DNA from: Varroa destructor
Lineage: Eukaryota; Arthropoda; Arachnida; Mesostigmata; Varroidae
NCBI RefSeq assembly: GCF_002443255.2
Contig: NW_019211454.1
Span: forward strand, 5,365,858 to 5,429,857
Direction: 5' to 3'
Length of the DNA stretch: 64,000 bases
The notes under the pieces are model-generated. The model made no database searches. It was given only the letters and a program-made list of their open reading frames with translations, and was not told the origin of the DNA. The position numbers were made by a program, and so were the translations under genes. Of this stretch, positions 1 to 13,565 are shown one piece after another (position 1 is the stretch's first letter; each line of letters starts with the position of its first letter).

Positions 1-2022
1 GCTTCTTGTAATACACAGGGTAGTTGAGTAAACTGGGTTGCGCCGTCGTTGCCCTCGTCCTCGAGGATAGCAACTAAAATTTGCGACACATTAAACTTGA
101 ATAAGTTAGTGGACTCGTGAATGTGTTATGCACTCTTTCCTTGTTTATTTTCTACGTGTCTACTTTTGTTCTTTACGCGGTTTTGACGTTCCACGTTCTA
201 CGCCAATAAACTCAGTGAAATATACCTAGTATTTTTCGCGCCCTGTCTTGCTCCCAACTTGAAGCAGGACCTATTTGACCAGGCACTCTGTAAAGGCCGT
301 CCACGACGATAGAATCGGTTCCATAATTCAGGCAGTTGTCTCGGCAAAATCCTTAACTACCTTCTCTTTTAAATCGCACTGTATTACCGACATATAGCGT
401 CATTCTTCATTGCTCGCTGGGTCATGTTAAACTAGCTATTGCGGATATCGGTTCAACTGACTACCTTCGTCGAAAAGCGACCAGCGTCTACGACTAAAGT
501 TGGCGTCACAATACCGCACTCGTTGTAACCATTAAAATGGTGGTGACCCCGCAGTGCTTCATTCTGCTGCCGCACTCATTATTTTTCCTCTATCTCTTTA
601 TCCTGTAACAGTGTCAGACTCCGATACTAACTTTCTCAGTTGCGACTGCCTACGGCCTACTGCCAGGCCAGTAGTTTTCTGTTTCTACATGCTAGGCAAG
701 CGGAGCGCTGGGAGTTGCACGGGTACAAAGGCCTGTCCATTCATTGTCTTAATATTATGCTCGCTTTTTGCATTTAAACATTCTCTTTATCTGCCAATGG
801 TAATCATCCCCGTTAGGTACTTTCTTTTTGTGTCTCTTTTCAGCGAAACCATGTTCATCAGTGTCATTTGGGAATCACCTTGCAGCCGATCTCAAAATTT
901 GTACAATACACAAATGAAGCCAAGCGTGATTATCGCGATTACTCATCGCACCGTGTTTTACCTCCGGCCTAGTCGAAGATAGAGTCTTTAAACAAATTAG
1001 AAATAACAGATAATGCCTTTCACCATTGCGCGGACCACGCGTGTCAACGAACTCAGGCCAGAGAGAAAGCTGGGCTGACTTACGATGTTACCAGGAGCTC
1101 CCTAGGTAGTGTCGTGGCCGCAACTGAGATTTTTCCCTCTACACAACTGCTAACCCCACGGTGTGAAGGGGACAAGGGGTCCGTATCGTGGGAATTGTTA
1201 TAGTGTTAGGTCGACAAGTCTGATCCTAGTCGATAGAGAAACAACCGAGATTGGCTTGTCCTTTTGTTGGCGCGCATTTGTCCAACCTTTGACATCGTAA
1301 TGAACATGACCGTCTTAATACTTGATGTTATTATGAATTGATGGTAGCAAATTAGCGACAATGGGATGGCATCCATCTTGGATATGGCCATAAATCTACC
1401 TTATGTTAATATAATTAGAGGAGTGTTGTATAAGAACCTTTGAGTTTGGTTGAAATTAATAATGAGGACATCATGCGAAACACATATGAATATAAGTAAT
1501 GCTAAATACTATAAAAATAAACGATTTTCAGCTCGAACTTTAACCAGTACTATAAGCCAATGGATAAAAAAAATAAGAGGAAATCTGTGGTCGTAATAAT
1601 GATGAACGCTTTTTCAGCCTAACACCTCTTGCTTGTACCCCACTGATTTACTTTTTTTAATAACTGTATATTACGATATACAAGGTCTCCAACCAACTTA
1701 ACGCTCATGAGCTTACAAAATGTTTCCATTGACTTCAATGAAGATCAAAAAATCTTTTGGCGAAAGAGTTCTCAGTCTCTCAATGAGCCGAGTGTTGTAC
1801 AAACAATATCGAAGCACTTATAATTTTATTGCCTGTCTTAAGAAGTGCTTATTCCGCCTTCAGTTGATTTTTGATTGTTTCTGCAAAAACAATCGGAGCC
1901 ATCCACCTAAACTAGTTTCCATTACGCTAAGCTAGTGATCGGATCTTATTTTCTAAAGACACTTTAGTTTCCACTTTGTTTCTAGACGTAGTTTTTTCCT
2001 CCGCCGCCTAACGTACAAAGCT
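1..2022. other. Intergenic, no recognised gene
   Basis: Short open frames only, none with a domain or a convincing ATG. A 142-codon frame at 554-982 opens at GTG and resembles nothing known to me. Confidence 0.6.
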
Positions 2023-3300
2023 TTGGTTGTCATTAGAAACGCCGCCATCACGTCGTGGTCATATCAGCAGCTGCCGCGTCTTTCTCGATCCGAACTTTAC
2101 AAGCTTGCACGCAGCGAAAAGGCCCATTTACCGCACGCAATTGCTTTGGAGATTCTGCCCTGCTGCGAGGTGCTCCGGGTCTCCGCCTTCGTAAAACTTG
2201 CTGCTCCTTACGGCTTGACGTTATTCTGCTTTTGTGTTCTGCTATTGCCACGGAACGATGAGGCGCCTTCCGCCTCAAGTCCCGTTCGCCATGCCTGGAG
2301 CATTCAGTAGAGACTTCGCTGGCATCGTATCGTGGCACCCTTGTACGATGTAGCCATTCCACAGTAGTCATATTCGCAATTCTTGGCGAGGTCGAATACA
2401 TATCGCAGACATAGTGGTAGCATGATCTAATGCGTCGTCTACTACATTAGAATATAGCTTCTTCTCTGTAGTATAGGGTGGAAGACATGGAGACATGACA
2501 GAGAACGCAGCCAGTGACTTACGCGAAGACGCGTTTACGAATATCTCTTCTATCACCACGAACCTTCCCGCTCCATCCCAGCTAAATCTAGCCGTCCTCA
2601 ACGCCAGCGTCCAACCAACTCGTGTGCTTGCTGCTTGTCTGGCTAATGTAATAATGTTTCGCGCATCATTTCTTCACCACAATTCCAGAGACCAGAGCGA
2701 TGGAGAAGCGTTACCGAAACACGTGCAAGAGATGAGAAAAATCCGACGACGCGCGAGCGCGACATTCTGCTCGATCCTTCGTCTTCTGCCCTTTCTTCGG
2801 CTGGACTCTTCTTTATGGGCGCCCCCTGAGCGCCTGGTGCCCTCTTTCTGTATCCACGCTGGCTGGAGCAGCGGTAGCGACGACTAGGGGTTAACCACAA
2901 TGGGACGAAAACTTCCTCCGTCCGTCGGGGACTCGTTCGTCATTGCCTTTTCGTTGCTTGCTCCGGGTGCTCTCATTTGGTTGGCTTGGAGTAGCCTTCT
3001 CGTTCACGAACTAATAGAGGGGAAGCCGCGTTGTCGATGTGTAACTGTGGGTTTGGCGGTACACAGGGGCATAGTGACTGGCTGGCCATGCAAAAGCCTA
3101 GTTTCTCCTTCAAGGCTGAACACTACTGATGCGCGTCTACGACTGCTGTCGCCGCTGCTAGTGCCCCTCCAGTCGCTGAGAACGGCTTTAAGGAGAACGC
3201 CGGCAATGGCTTGCCCCGGCGGCGGCTTCAAAGGACACTACATCGCCACCATTTTGGCCCTAGCGACAAAATGAACCAGCGACAACGAATTTAACGACGT
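2023..3300. other. GC-richer island with overlapping short frames
   Basis: Composition rises above the flanks, and frames of 70-130 codons overlap on both strands. No domain is recognisable. Could be a regulatory island, a decayed element or unspliced exons of an unknown gene. Confidence 0.4.
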
Positions 3301-5305
3301 TGACAACGAGGCAGACAGAATCAGCAGCCAAAGGAGCCCATCACAATAACACCCGTTCATCCATCCGGCAACAATGAGAACAGAATGACGTGGACCTTCA
3401 GCGAAAAGAACGGAGGCAAAGATCAAGGGGAATCTTTTCGAAAAAAAACACCTATTCCCTGTCCCACACCATTCTATTCTACTCAACCCAATCAAATTCA
3501 GCCGGATTCAGTTCAACTCCACTCTAACGCTAGTTGCCCCATGCTTGGTGCCGGGTCTGGGCTTCACTCTAGTTCGTCTCGAATTCAACTTACAGGGATG
3601 AGATGCCGTGTAACTTAGAGACGTGAGTTTCTATAGAACATTGCAAGGTAATCCGAAGATGATATAAAGCACTGTGGAGAAAGTGCATGATGACGCTTAA
3701 TGTACCACTCTGCTGACAATTATGATAGGTACTTGCTGTTGGTCAGAACTAAAATGAAAAAAATAGTCAAAGGACGTCCATGGTTGATTTTAATTGCTTT
3801 CATAACCCAGATAACTTGACTTAACTCAAATTGAGTCGACAACAGCAACAAGGCGATCGGCTCGATTATATCGATCAAATACGTTATGTTTTCAATTCAA
3901 TGATATATATATTGTCGTTATGGGTCAGTCATTTGAAAGGGCCCTAATAGAAGTCCGCATGCACTTATGGACGTTTAAGTGATTTTTTATATTTGCCACA
4001 ATAAATACGATACTGCAAAAATAGCATTTTTTAGAAATGCGGCCTTTCCAACTGGTATAATAAAGATTAAGTAAAATGTTCCTGAGAAGAGGGAAATGCT
4101 ATGGAAAAAAGCACAATGAATAATAACCCTGCCCAAAAATGTGATAATAACAAAACGCTGTCGAAAAAAACAGCAACAGAAAGAAATGGGCAATTTATGT
4201 TTGTTATAATTGCTAAATTATGTCCTATTTGTTAGAATTTATAATAAAAAATAGCAACCATAGAAAAACACGACTAAACATATAACATCGGTGTACACTT
4301 TTTGAATTTATTTGAATTAATTGCACGTAATGATGTAATATTAAGAAGAGTGAACATCCTGCCTTTCCTATCTGTTATTACTTAAATCTCGCTAGACAAT
4401 AGGAGTCTCAGTTGCAATTACCTGGTTATTAAACGGAGACACAAACACGCACAGACTTATAAAATGGGCAAACCCACGTTGTTGCCACTCGCACATATGT
4501 GTATGTGTATGTACGTGCGCTATAACATTGTTAGAACCCTGATAGTTCTTCATACCATACACATAATTCTCCTGTTCTCCATCTTCCGTTTCGAGAAATT
4601 GCATGTGTACAATAGCCGTTACATATATCGCATAATGGCGTGTGAAGTACTACACAAAGACATTTCAACTTGCATTATTATTGAAAGTAAAGGCTCGAGA
4701 GAAGGAACTGGTTTCGCTACTACGCACTCTCACCATGTGCGCTCTGGGGGTCTTACGAAAGCTTTATGCATAGGGTTCCATATAAAGAAGAGACTTAGTG
4801 CATGAAAAACTCTTATGAAATCTGTATGACCAACGGTTCCAGATCATTTGAGCCTTGGCATTACAAGACTGTCCGGCTACCTTGGGGTCGCGGGAAAGAG
4901 CTTGGGAGGCCGATAGAAGAAGCAAAACAAACGAGAAACTGGAACTTCTGTCGCTCTCATCAAATCACGTCAGCTAAACAAGCAACGTTCGGTCGAGAAG
5001 GAAAAGGCAATTCAGGCCCTGTGCCCCCTAACTGCTTTATACGATTTGTAATCCTTGCAACCTCGTCATCTACATATCAACGAAATAATGCAGGTAATAA
5101 TGGCCGATCCGCTGTTGTGATGCACGACGCCATTCATTCGTGCCTATTTACAGACCGTCTTCGGAAACAGAGCACAGATCACTAGAATGTTTGGGGTACT
5201 TTGCGCACTACTTATGCAAGCAAAAACAATGAAAGTGGCGAATATCTATATGCCACTGTAATTAACTGGCTAATTAGCTGAGCATAGAATTAACATACAG
5301 CTATA

Positions 5306-5321
5306 CCCCCCCCCCCCCCCC
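5306..5321. repeat. Poly-C tract of 16
   Basis: Sixteen consecutive C; prone to length errors in sequencing. Confidence 0.97.
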
Positions 5322-7593
5322 GTTCCCCGGTCCCCAAAGTCGTGACAACCGCCTTGTGATAGTGAACCTGCCGCTCCCTGATATTGGATACGTACTGTGC
5401 GATCGTTTTGGCACGTCAAATAGAGGCTGACTTGGATAAAACTCAATCGCTCTTATAACCAATACGTCGTCGCTACTTGTACAAATGGCAAACCCAACAG
5501 CCGATCGCTGACATGGTGGATACTGTGACGCGCATAAAGCAACGAACGACTCGCGGTATTCGATTCCCTGACTCGTGGGGTACTGTGTCACAGATTTCGG
5601 GGAAACTGCCACGTCCTGTTGCCCAGTCACCAACTCCACATGAAGAGTTCTAGTTGATTACAATATGCGCTGCTACATACAAAGCGTCATAGATAGCGAA
5701 TGAGGAGCAGGTGCAGTAAAAACTACAGCTCCATGTAGTTACGCCCATTGTTTATATATTGTTTTATACAATATATTGCGTAAATACGTTATTATTAGCT
5801 ATTTGGCACACAGAGATCAATCCACCTAGTTCCTTCTGGGCTTGGAATGTGTTTCAGTGTCATGCGCCATTTCTATTCTAAACCTTATGATAAGTCACTT
5901 AATATAGTGTGAAGTTAAACAGACGTCAATTGATTGGGTCGATAGAAATGGCACAAAAATAGAGAGTTTGCTAAAAGAAAGCAGTTGTATCCCCCCCACC
6001 CCCCAAGGCGACTGTACGTACGGGCTGTTCACGAGTTAGAGACAATAGAAAAAAATCACCAAATTTTAGCCAGTGCTGTACATACCCTATCTGTTGACTC
6101 TGACGGCTTTCCAAGTAGATAGAGCAACAGCAGCCGAGATTCTGTCCTTGAGCGTGTATGGTGTCGTCGATACTGTGCATCCATATAATCACTTATATGG
6201 GGCTAGTGTTAAGGTGCCGGCACTCGTCCTTAAGGTAGTCTCGTCACCGACCGCGTACCCCTTCTCATGTGTATCATAAACGATATCGTTAGTTGACGCT
6301 TCGCAGAAAATCGACCGCGTTCTCAGCTGACCGAGCCACACTAGAAAAGCCAGCAGCAAAAACCGACCTCGGCCTGTTGTCGCCCGCCAGTAGTCACTGG
6401 GCTACCTGAAGGCGCCAATGCGCTGATCACCTCGCCATTGACGCATAGTAGAAGTAACTCTCGTCGTCCTTCCTCCATTCTTCTAGGCCCAGGCCACTCA
6501 CCTATACAGCAGCTACCGCCTATGGCGCAATCGCCTATCACCATAAACTCGCTACTGACCTAACTAGCTGACACTTTGTGTTGCCGTTGTCGCAAACTAG
6601 AGCTGCCACTGATGTGACGACGACGAAAAAAAGAGAAGGCTCTGGGGACGGTTATAAGGGCGTGGGTGACTAATCTGCCGATTACTGTGATATGTTGTGT
6701 CGTTACTACTGATTGTTACCTGCGCGCGCGAGACTACAGCAAAGGATTAAGTTGAAAGGCTTCAGAGAGGATTCAGGTGGCGGCTTTTCAAAGCAGGCCG
6801 CACTAGGAAGATAGGTGAGTCGTTATTATTGTCGTGTTTTATTCGAGATGGCCTGACCAAGATGCTGAAGAGGATACGGTCATAGAGGGCAACCTATTTC
6901 GCGCACTTTGAAGAGATACGCACTAATTGTAACTGTGCGAAGATTCCCTCCCTCTGAGATCCAGTTCCGCGTCTCCGGTCGCGAGAGTTCCACAAACTTG
7001 TTACAACTAATTGGATTCGAATTGAACAACCGGGCTGGGTACAAAACGTTAGTTCTATCGGAAAGACGCGAGCGTTTAAAAATCGTACATACAAAATGGT
7101 GACACCAGTTCTTGTGGGGGCAAAGGAATGAGAAAGTATTACTTCTATTTCAGCTCGAGGCCACAAACAAGAGCCACGGATGACATTATCAGCACCGTAC
7201 CGGATGGTCATGGTTACTTGTTCTATGGCTGCTGATGACCACCAAGCTCCCGCTCGTCATCTGCTGACTCTAACGTTCTTGGTCCGGCCAGGACCAGTCG
7301 TAAAATAGAATTCTGCCGGCTACGCAAAGCATCGTTTGGTGCCTGTTTAGAAAAAAAAACAAGTGAAATAATGGTGACGAGAGATTGGCAGCCTATCAGC
7401 GCGGCACAGTGGTCGTTCGCTTCGTAAACAATCACACTTCTATGGAAAAAAAAATCTATGTTCGAAGCACCTAAAGTTTAGAAGGCGAGTTGTATCATAA
7501 TCCTTTGTCGTGTCGATTATACGTTTCATGATAAGCTAAATATGTGCGTCCTACTCGAAGAAAGCGAACCGATTAAAGATACTGACTGAAGCC

Positions 7594-7632
7594 TATATAT
7601 ATATATATATACAATATATATATATATATATA
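7594..7632. repeat. TA microsatellite, once interrupted
   Basis: Two TA blocks separated by ACA near 7611-7613. Confidence 0.95.
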
Positions 7633-8740
7633 CGTTAGCAATACGCGCCGATAGAGGTTTGTATTGACGCTATTTTGGAGGGGATAAGATCTTCTGTTTA
7701 AAATAATCTTTAATTGCTAACGATATAGGAAACATATGACGTGGCAGTCCCTCTCATATTGCCATGGGCAACTACGGAACGTAGTTGTTAATTTATCTTT
7801 GATCTACTTTTAACAGACACAACACATCGTAGATCATGAAGTATTTTATTAAACAAAATAAAACTTGAAGCACTACCTCGAAACCTATAGCTTTCGAAAA
7901 ATAGAGGTCCCTAAGTAACGAGACAGATTGCCATATTTTGCCCCAATAGCTTGCTTGTGTTTCAAATTCGATTTCCATGCGCGCGTGGGGAAAACTACAA
8001 CGTAAAATGTCGACGAACCTTTTTTTTTTTTTTTATTAAATCAGCTTCGCATTTTTCCAACAAAAAAACTATTGAAGGTTACAGCTATAACATTCATTCC
8101 GCCGTTTAGAGCCGCCTGTTGTATATAACCGAGCATCGGCTTGGCAAGTGGTTGCGAGACCATGAACCCAGCCTATGACTCCTATAGCGCCGTCTTTGGA
8201 GTTTCAAGGGCCAAAAGCTGCAATATTTTCTTAGTGTCTGAGGGCTGGTTAGAATAAAACCTTTGCTGGCGTCACAGTTATCTTCCCTCAATATTGCCGC
8301 AGTTATAAGGTAAAACTGTACTCCGGCCAACCTGTTGCTAGGCGCAAAAATGGACGTGCGCTTTATACCCAATACATTATGTAAGGCGTGACTTCGAAGG
8401 ACCACTATTGCTACACCTATCGGCACGGTGGCTGGGATGGCTAAACTCTTGGCAGAAAAAAGCCACCAGGTGTCACTGACCCCTTGCCAACGATACGTAC
8501 TACATGATAGGGGTTAAAAAAGGAATAATATTCTTATATCCGCAGGCTACCTTCCACTGTCGTACTCCTGTGAGACGCAAACTACGTTATTGATTCTCAT
8601 CTAATTCCTCCATTTACATTTCTACAGAACACTGAAAACTTCCGGCCAGATACGAATGAGTGCGAGGCAAAGCTTCTTTGGCAAATTTAGCTCTACATAG
8701 AATAAAATGGGAATTATGCAGAATTATTTAGTTCCCACAA

Positions 8741-9900
8741 ATGCGCGCACCCGGATTTCTCTTCGCGTGCGCCTCATCTGTCGAAGTTTGTGTACTTATC
8801 CATATTTACGTTGCTGCGCAATCCCGATCCTCTGGATATGAGCTTCTTCTTAATGGTAGCAGCCATGATATTTGGGCAACGTTAACAGTACGTGGGTATT
8901 CTGTCGAAACCGGGCCGCGGCTCCCACAGCAGCGCTTGCTTCTGCATGTTAAGTATAGGAACAACGGCAACAACAGCATCAGGAAATGGGTGCACAGCGA
9001 CATGGAAATACTGAACGCCGTGTTGGGAGTGCGTCGCATGAAGCTCCGGTAGATGAAGCTCCTCGACCAACAGCATCAGTAAAGCTGCCACGACTACATC
9101 TGTTAGCACAGGGCGAAAAAAGTGTTTTCTACCGCTGGACTGCATCGAGTGTAGAAGGGATTGTATCGCCATCGTGGAGAACCGTTCGTGGGAGTTTTGT
9201 TCGTTTCGGCGGGACAGACCAGGACGACAGCGAGGACAACAACCGCGAGGAAGAGGACTCGAAAAGACGTGATGGATGTGAAGGGCCAGAGGAGGCCAGG
9301 CTAGGTCCAACGAGGCCTAGGAGATAGTACGAACGAAGACGGGGCGGTGGGCATACGAGAGCGGCAAGGGCGGGCGCTGAGTTGGGTGGGGCAGAGGGGC
9401 TGGGGTGTACAAAAGCGGGCTTTTCAAATTCAAATGTGTCTCTTTGTTCAGCGTATGCACCGCTCTCCAGACTCGACGCGCTCTCGGTATACGTCCGAAG
9501 AAGGGCGATTCACTAGCTACGCCAGCACCGCCCGAAGATAGTGTTAGTTGTCCCCTCAGCTAAGCAGGCAGTCGCGGAGCAGCGGTTCGTCTAGCTGCTA
9601 CCGCTAGGCGCTGGAAATGCCAGCGAGCAAGCCTGTAACATTTGCTAGCCCTGAACCCGAATTGCCTCCCAATGTGCCTGCTTGGGAAGCTCAATTTGGT
9701 GGCAATAGCAGCGACAGAGGAAAGGAGAGAGAAAAAGAAGGAGGGGCATTAACGCAGACTTAGAGGCTGGGGAGCAAACTCATATAGCTCTAAGCAACGA
9801 CAAAGAATGACAAGCGGAGGGGCAAGCAGCAACCCTCATTCTCTGTTTGGTACTTTCACAACATCAGCGTCGTGAGAAGATGCTCTCGTTCGTGGTTCGT
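8741..9900. other. Second GC-richer island, no recognised gene
   Basis: Overlapping frames of 77-142 codons on both strands. The + strand one at 8986-9327 becomes Asp/Glu/Arg-rich at its end. Nothing identifies a product. Confidence 0.4.
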
Positions 9901-12900
9901 GTATGACAGAAAGAACGAAGGGCATATTAAACTGGGACTTCAACTAGTAAAAGAGATTTAACCAAGAGTAAATACATTTGTCGAAAAAAAGTACTACGAA
10001 ATTGATACCAAGAGTAGATTTTACAACGAATAATAAAAATTATACTCACAAATAGTTAGTTTCTAGGCTGTATACATTTGAAATATGATTAGTTGGCCTA
10101 GCTCTAATTATCTATATTGTTAGCAGTTTCTTGACACATATTCCTTGTCCGGACCCAACAGCCGGTTGTTGTTTATTATCGATGAGTATACTTCAGCCAA
10201 CTGCAAAAATTCAAAACCGTTCATGTATACTATATTATATTATAGATAAATATAGATGGACAGAAAATTATATTATTGGCCCGCTACCGAGTGTCTGTTT
10301 ATTCACTGACGCCGGCCAAGTGGACAAGCATATCGTGTCGTCAATGTTTGTGTACATGTGTGCGTGTGTTTTTTATTTAAATTGAAATGAAACAGCAAGC
10401 GCTACGATACGGCTTTGAGCAAATGTCTTCGCCTGCAGCAGCCGTTGCTGTGCTGGTGGTCCGAAAGTCAATCAGAAGGCATCGCAGGACACAAGACGTT
10501 TGACGGTTTGTCAGCTAGTACTACCAAGCAATTCCACGTAAAAGAATACAATGTAACGCATTGATCAACCGTCTACCGAGAGCGTCGGAGCAGGATTACT
10601 ACCATGTTAACCGCGGCGCTGTTTTTTTTTTTTTTTTTACTGTTCCACAAAGACTCGCATCTTGACAGAGCGTTTGGGCACAGAAATCGCTAGCGACCCA
10701 ACAACCCTATTCGGCGTAACTTATTTGCTTTGTTACTTCTTGTACTGCACATACACTTGCGCTATTGTCTATTGCTACAGTCGTGAGATCTGCATACAAT
10801 CGGCGATACGGCTGTCACAGGATGAGCTTCGTAGAAACGTCGTCATCAGCCGGCTCCATCGCACGAGCGGAAACTCTGATGATGAAGTAGCACGTAGTAC
10901 CCAGCCCTTGGCATAATACCGTGTAGCAGGCACCGATGCATTACAGACTAACCGTGACACTGCGGTCAATACAGCTGTTAAACTGGACGATGGCCTTCGA
11001 TATGTTTGTGGATCGGCCCTCTCTGCAGTAGTACTAACTGAATGGTCTGTATCGCATTAACACCGATAGATATATGTTTATATAACTTACGTGCCGGCGG
11101 GATCAACCCCGATGGGTTAATACTACTTGGACGCAGGCAACGTGGCTCATCCGTGCGTCATCGGACGGTCATCTCACTATTGTCGGGCACATTGGTCTCA
11201 AATAATCCGAACAAACAATAAGAACATCAAACATAATTATACAATGATATCATTCAACCGATAGCAACTGTGATCTTTCTTCGGGCCGTTCACACACAGG
11301 ACCCTTTTCTCTGGCAGTGGTGCCATCCAGAAGTGCAATTTTATAGTCATTGCTGCTGTTTTTACTCGTGCACATAATAGAAAATGAACGATATGGAAAA
11401 ATAACTGCATCTGTCATTAGTGTTGTGTAATACCGTTTCAACGAGGACGACAGCATAAGCTAGAGCTAAGAGTTCCTCGCGAAAACGACTGGATTTCTCA
11501 ATAGGTTAAGCGTAGCGCGTTACTGGGTTTACGTACACGTTCCAAATTACAGCGTTTGAAGTTAAGAGTTCCTGCTGTAATTAGGTCGATGACTTAGGTA
11601 TTGGTATAGGATTTTACAGTATCTTCATGAAATATATTAAATGAAGTTAACCTTAGAACTTTACGAATTCCTGCTTGATACTGAAAGAGCCAACTGATTC
11701 TTATTCAGCACCTTTTTTTTTCTTTTAATAAACGTAATTCAACGTAATTCGAATAGTAATAATACGAAATTATTAGGTTTGTCTTATTAATTATATCCAG
11801 CAAAAATATTGCCATCGAAAACCTTCAGTCCAAAACACGAAAGAGTGTTGTTCTATATCGGCCAGAGGGTTTGGCGTGCGGCCTATTAATCACACGGTCA
11901 CACTCATATCTAAATTCAAGTACTCCATTTTAAGCAATTAGAAAAGTCATCTTATATATATATAATATTAAACTTACGGTATATAAGCAGCATTACTCTT
12001 CTTAGCTTCTTTAGGCGACAGCGCGCGAAAGGCTTACTTTATTAGACAGCAACACAGTTAAAAAAGCGCATATCTTGAAAAAGCGTCCGGGTTTTGTCAT
12101 ATATTTAAGTATCTTGTTGTGGAATTATCAAACAACAACCGTTGAAGCTTTTATAGCAACGTCATCTCGACCTCTGTCTTTAACGGCGGTCACAATTTAT
12201 GAAGCGAGACATTAACATCGCACCCCTGTAAATCGGCCTACGCGAGTCGCCTACTTCATTATTATTTTAGCTCTAGTTAACGTAATAAATAATAACTATG
12301 TTATTATGTGTTCGTCTGTCCAATGTGTCTTTTATCTGACATCGTGGAGCACCAAGGTGTCCAGCTATGACCTAAATGTCAACGTAATCCTAGCGGCTAG
12401 ATAGTATCCAAGATGTATTTGAGCCGATGCTGCGGCACGTCCGCTCCGGGCTGACTACGAACGCACGTACGAATATCCTACTTGACGTTTCTGTAACAGC
12501 TGTAATGGGATTACTCGGTCAATTTCAGGCCTTAGGTTTGTCATGATCTCCGGAACAATTATGATTCCTGATATATCTTGCAAGATACCGACTCGTTTGA
12601 CGACACCTTGGGTCCGTACAATACATCTATTCGAGAACGCGCAGGTAAGGGTCTTATCTAAATAGTGGCGAATGACAGATTCAGCCAAAGTCGGCCGTCT
12701 TTGACTAAACGTATTTTTACTAAATAAATGGTTCTTCGAAAACGTTTTACTAGCATCTTTTTATTGTATCTATCGGTGTTTCGCGATAATAGACATGTTC
12801 GTATGTGTTTACGTGCGTATGTTTACCCGTTTCTGCACGTTTACCACCGTCTAACCAAGGGGTTTATGGCTGTCCATCACGAGGTCTCACCCACCTGAAT

Positions 12901-12940
12901 GTGCTGTGACCCGGCTCGGGATTCGTCGCGTTAATATGGC

Positions 12941-12962
12941 TATTATTATTATTATTATTATA
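12941..12962. repeat. ATT triplet repeat
   Basis: About seven units in AT-rich intergenic DNA. Confidence 0.93.
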
Positions 12963-13538
12963 TGCGTATTGTTATCGTAATGGCTATCAGTACTCTTAAA
13001 GTCATTGCCAGTTCAGCTTGCTTTACGGCAGCCAATTTCTCTTAGACTAGCTGCCAACATGATTCAACGTCACGCTGACCACTGGAACCAATCAAGATAG
13101 CCAACTGAGCAGTGTTACCCCGACTATTGTTATTATCCTATCAAAACCACTCACACCAACGGCGCCACCATGACTTCCCCTATGTTTTCGCTGTCGTACG
13201 AGCTTACCCTAACCAATGACGGGCAAACGATGAGTTCGTTCTTGTGAGGCCGCTGGCACTCACAGCGACGTTAATTACCGCTAATTATCTCTTCTCTATC
13301 TATAGAAATGAAGTCTTCGGGGCGTGCTCTGATCACCGACTATCCACAGCCCACTCAACGTTCGGCGTCGACCGTTTGTCGCCAGCTTACGTTCCAGAAG
13401 GCTTTGCCACCATTTCTTCGTCGCTTTGAGTATCATCCGCTAATTTACTACCTGCCCAGTTACTGACGACAGGTCGGTTCGCCCAAGGCGAAATTCCCTC
13501 TAGTCATGGTACTGTGCCCCGTTCTTTTGTCGCAAGTT

Positions 13539-13565
13539 GCTAGCTAGCTAGCTAGCTAGCTAGCT
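13539..13565. repeat. GCTA tetranucleotide repeat
   Basis: About 6.5 copies of the palindromic tetramer unit (CTAG in register). Confidence 0.97.

Larger units (their letters stand above)
3301..8740. other. AT-rich intergenic DNA
   Basis: Contains the poly-C tract at 5306, a second C-rich run near 5991, the TA microsatellite at 7594 and a poly-T at 8020. No gene seen. Confidence 0.6.

Noticed and set aside
554..982. 142-codon + strand frame
   Set aside because: Opens at GTG rather than ATG, no domain, no splice context; best explained by chance.
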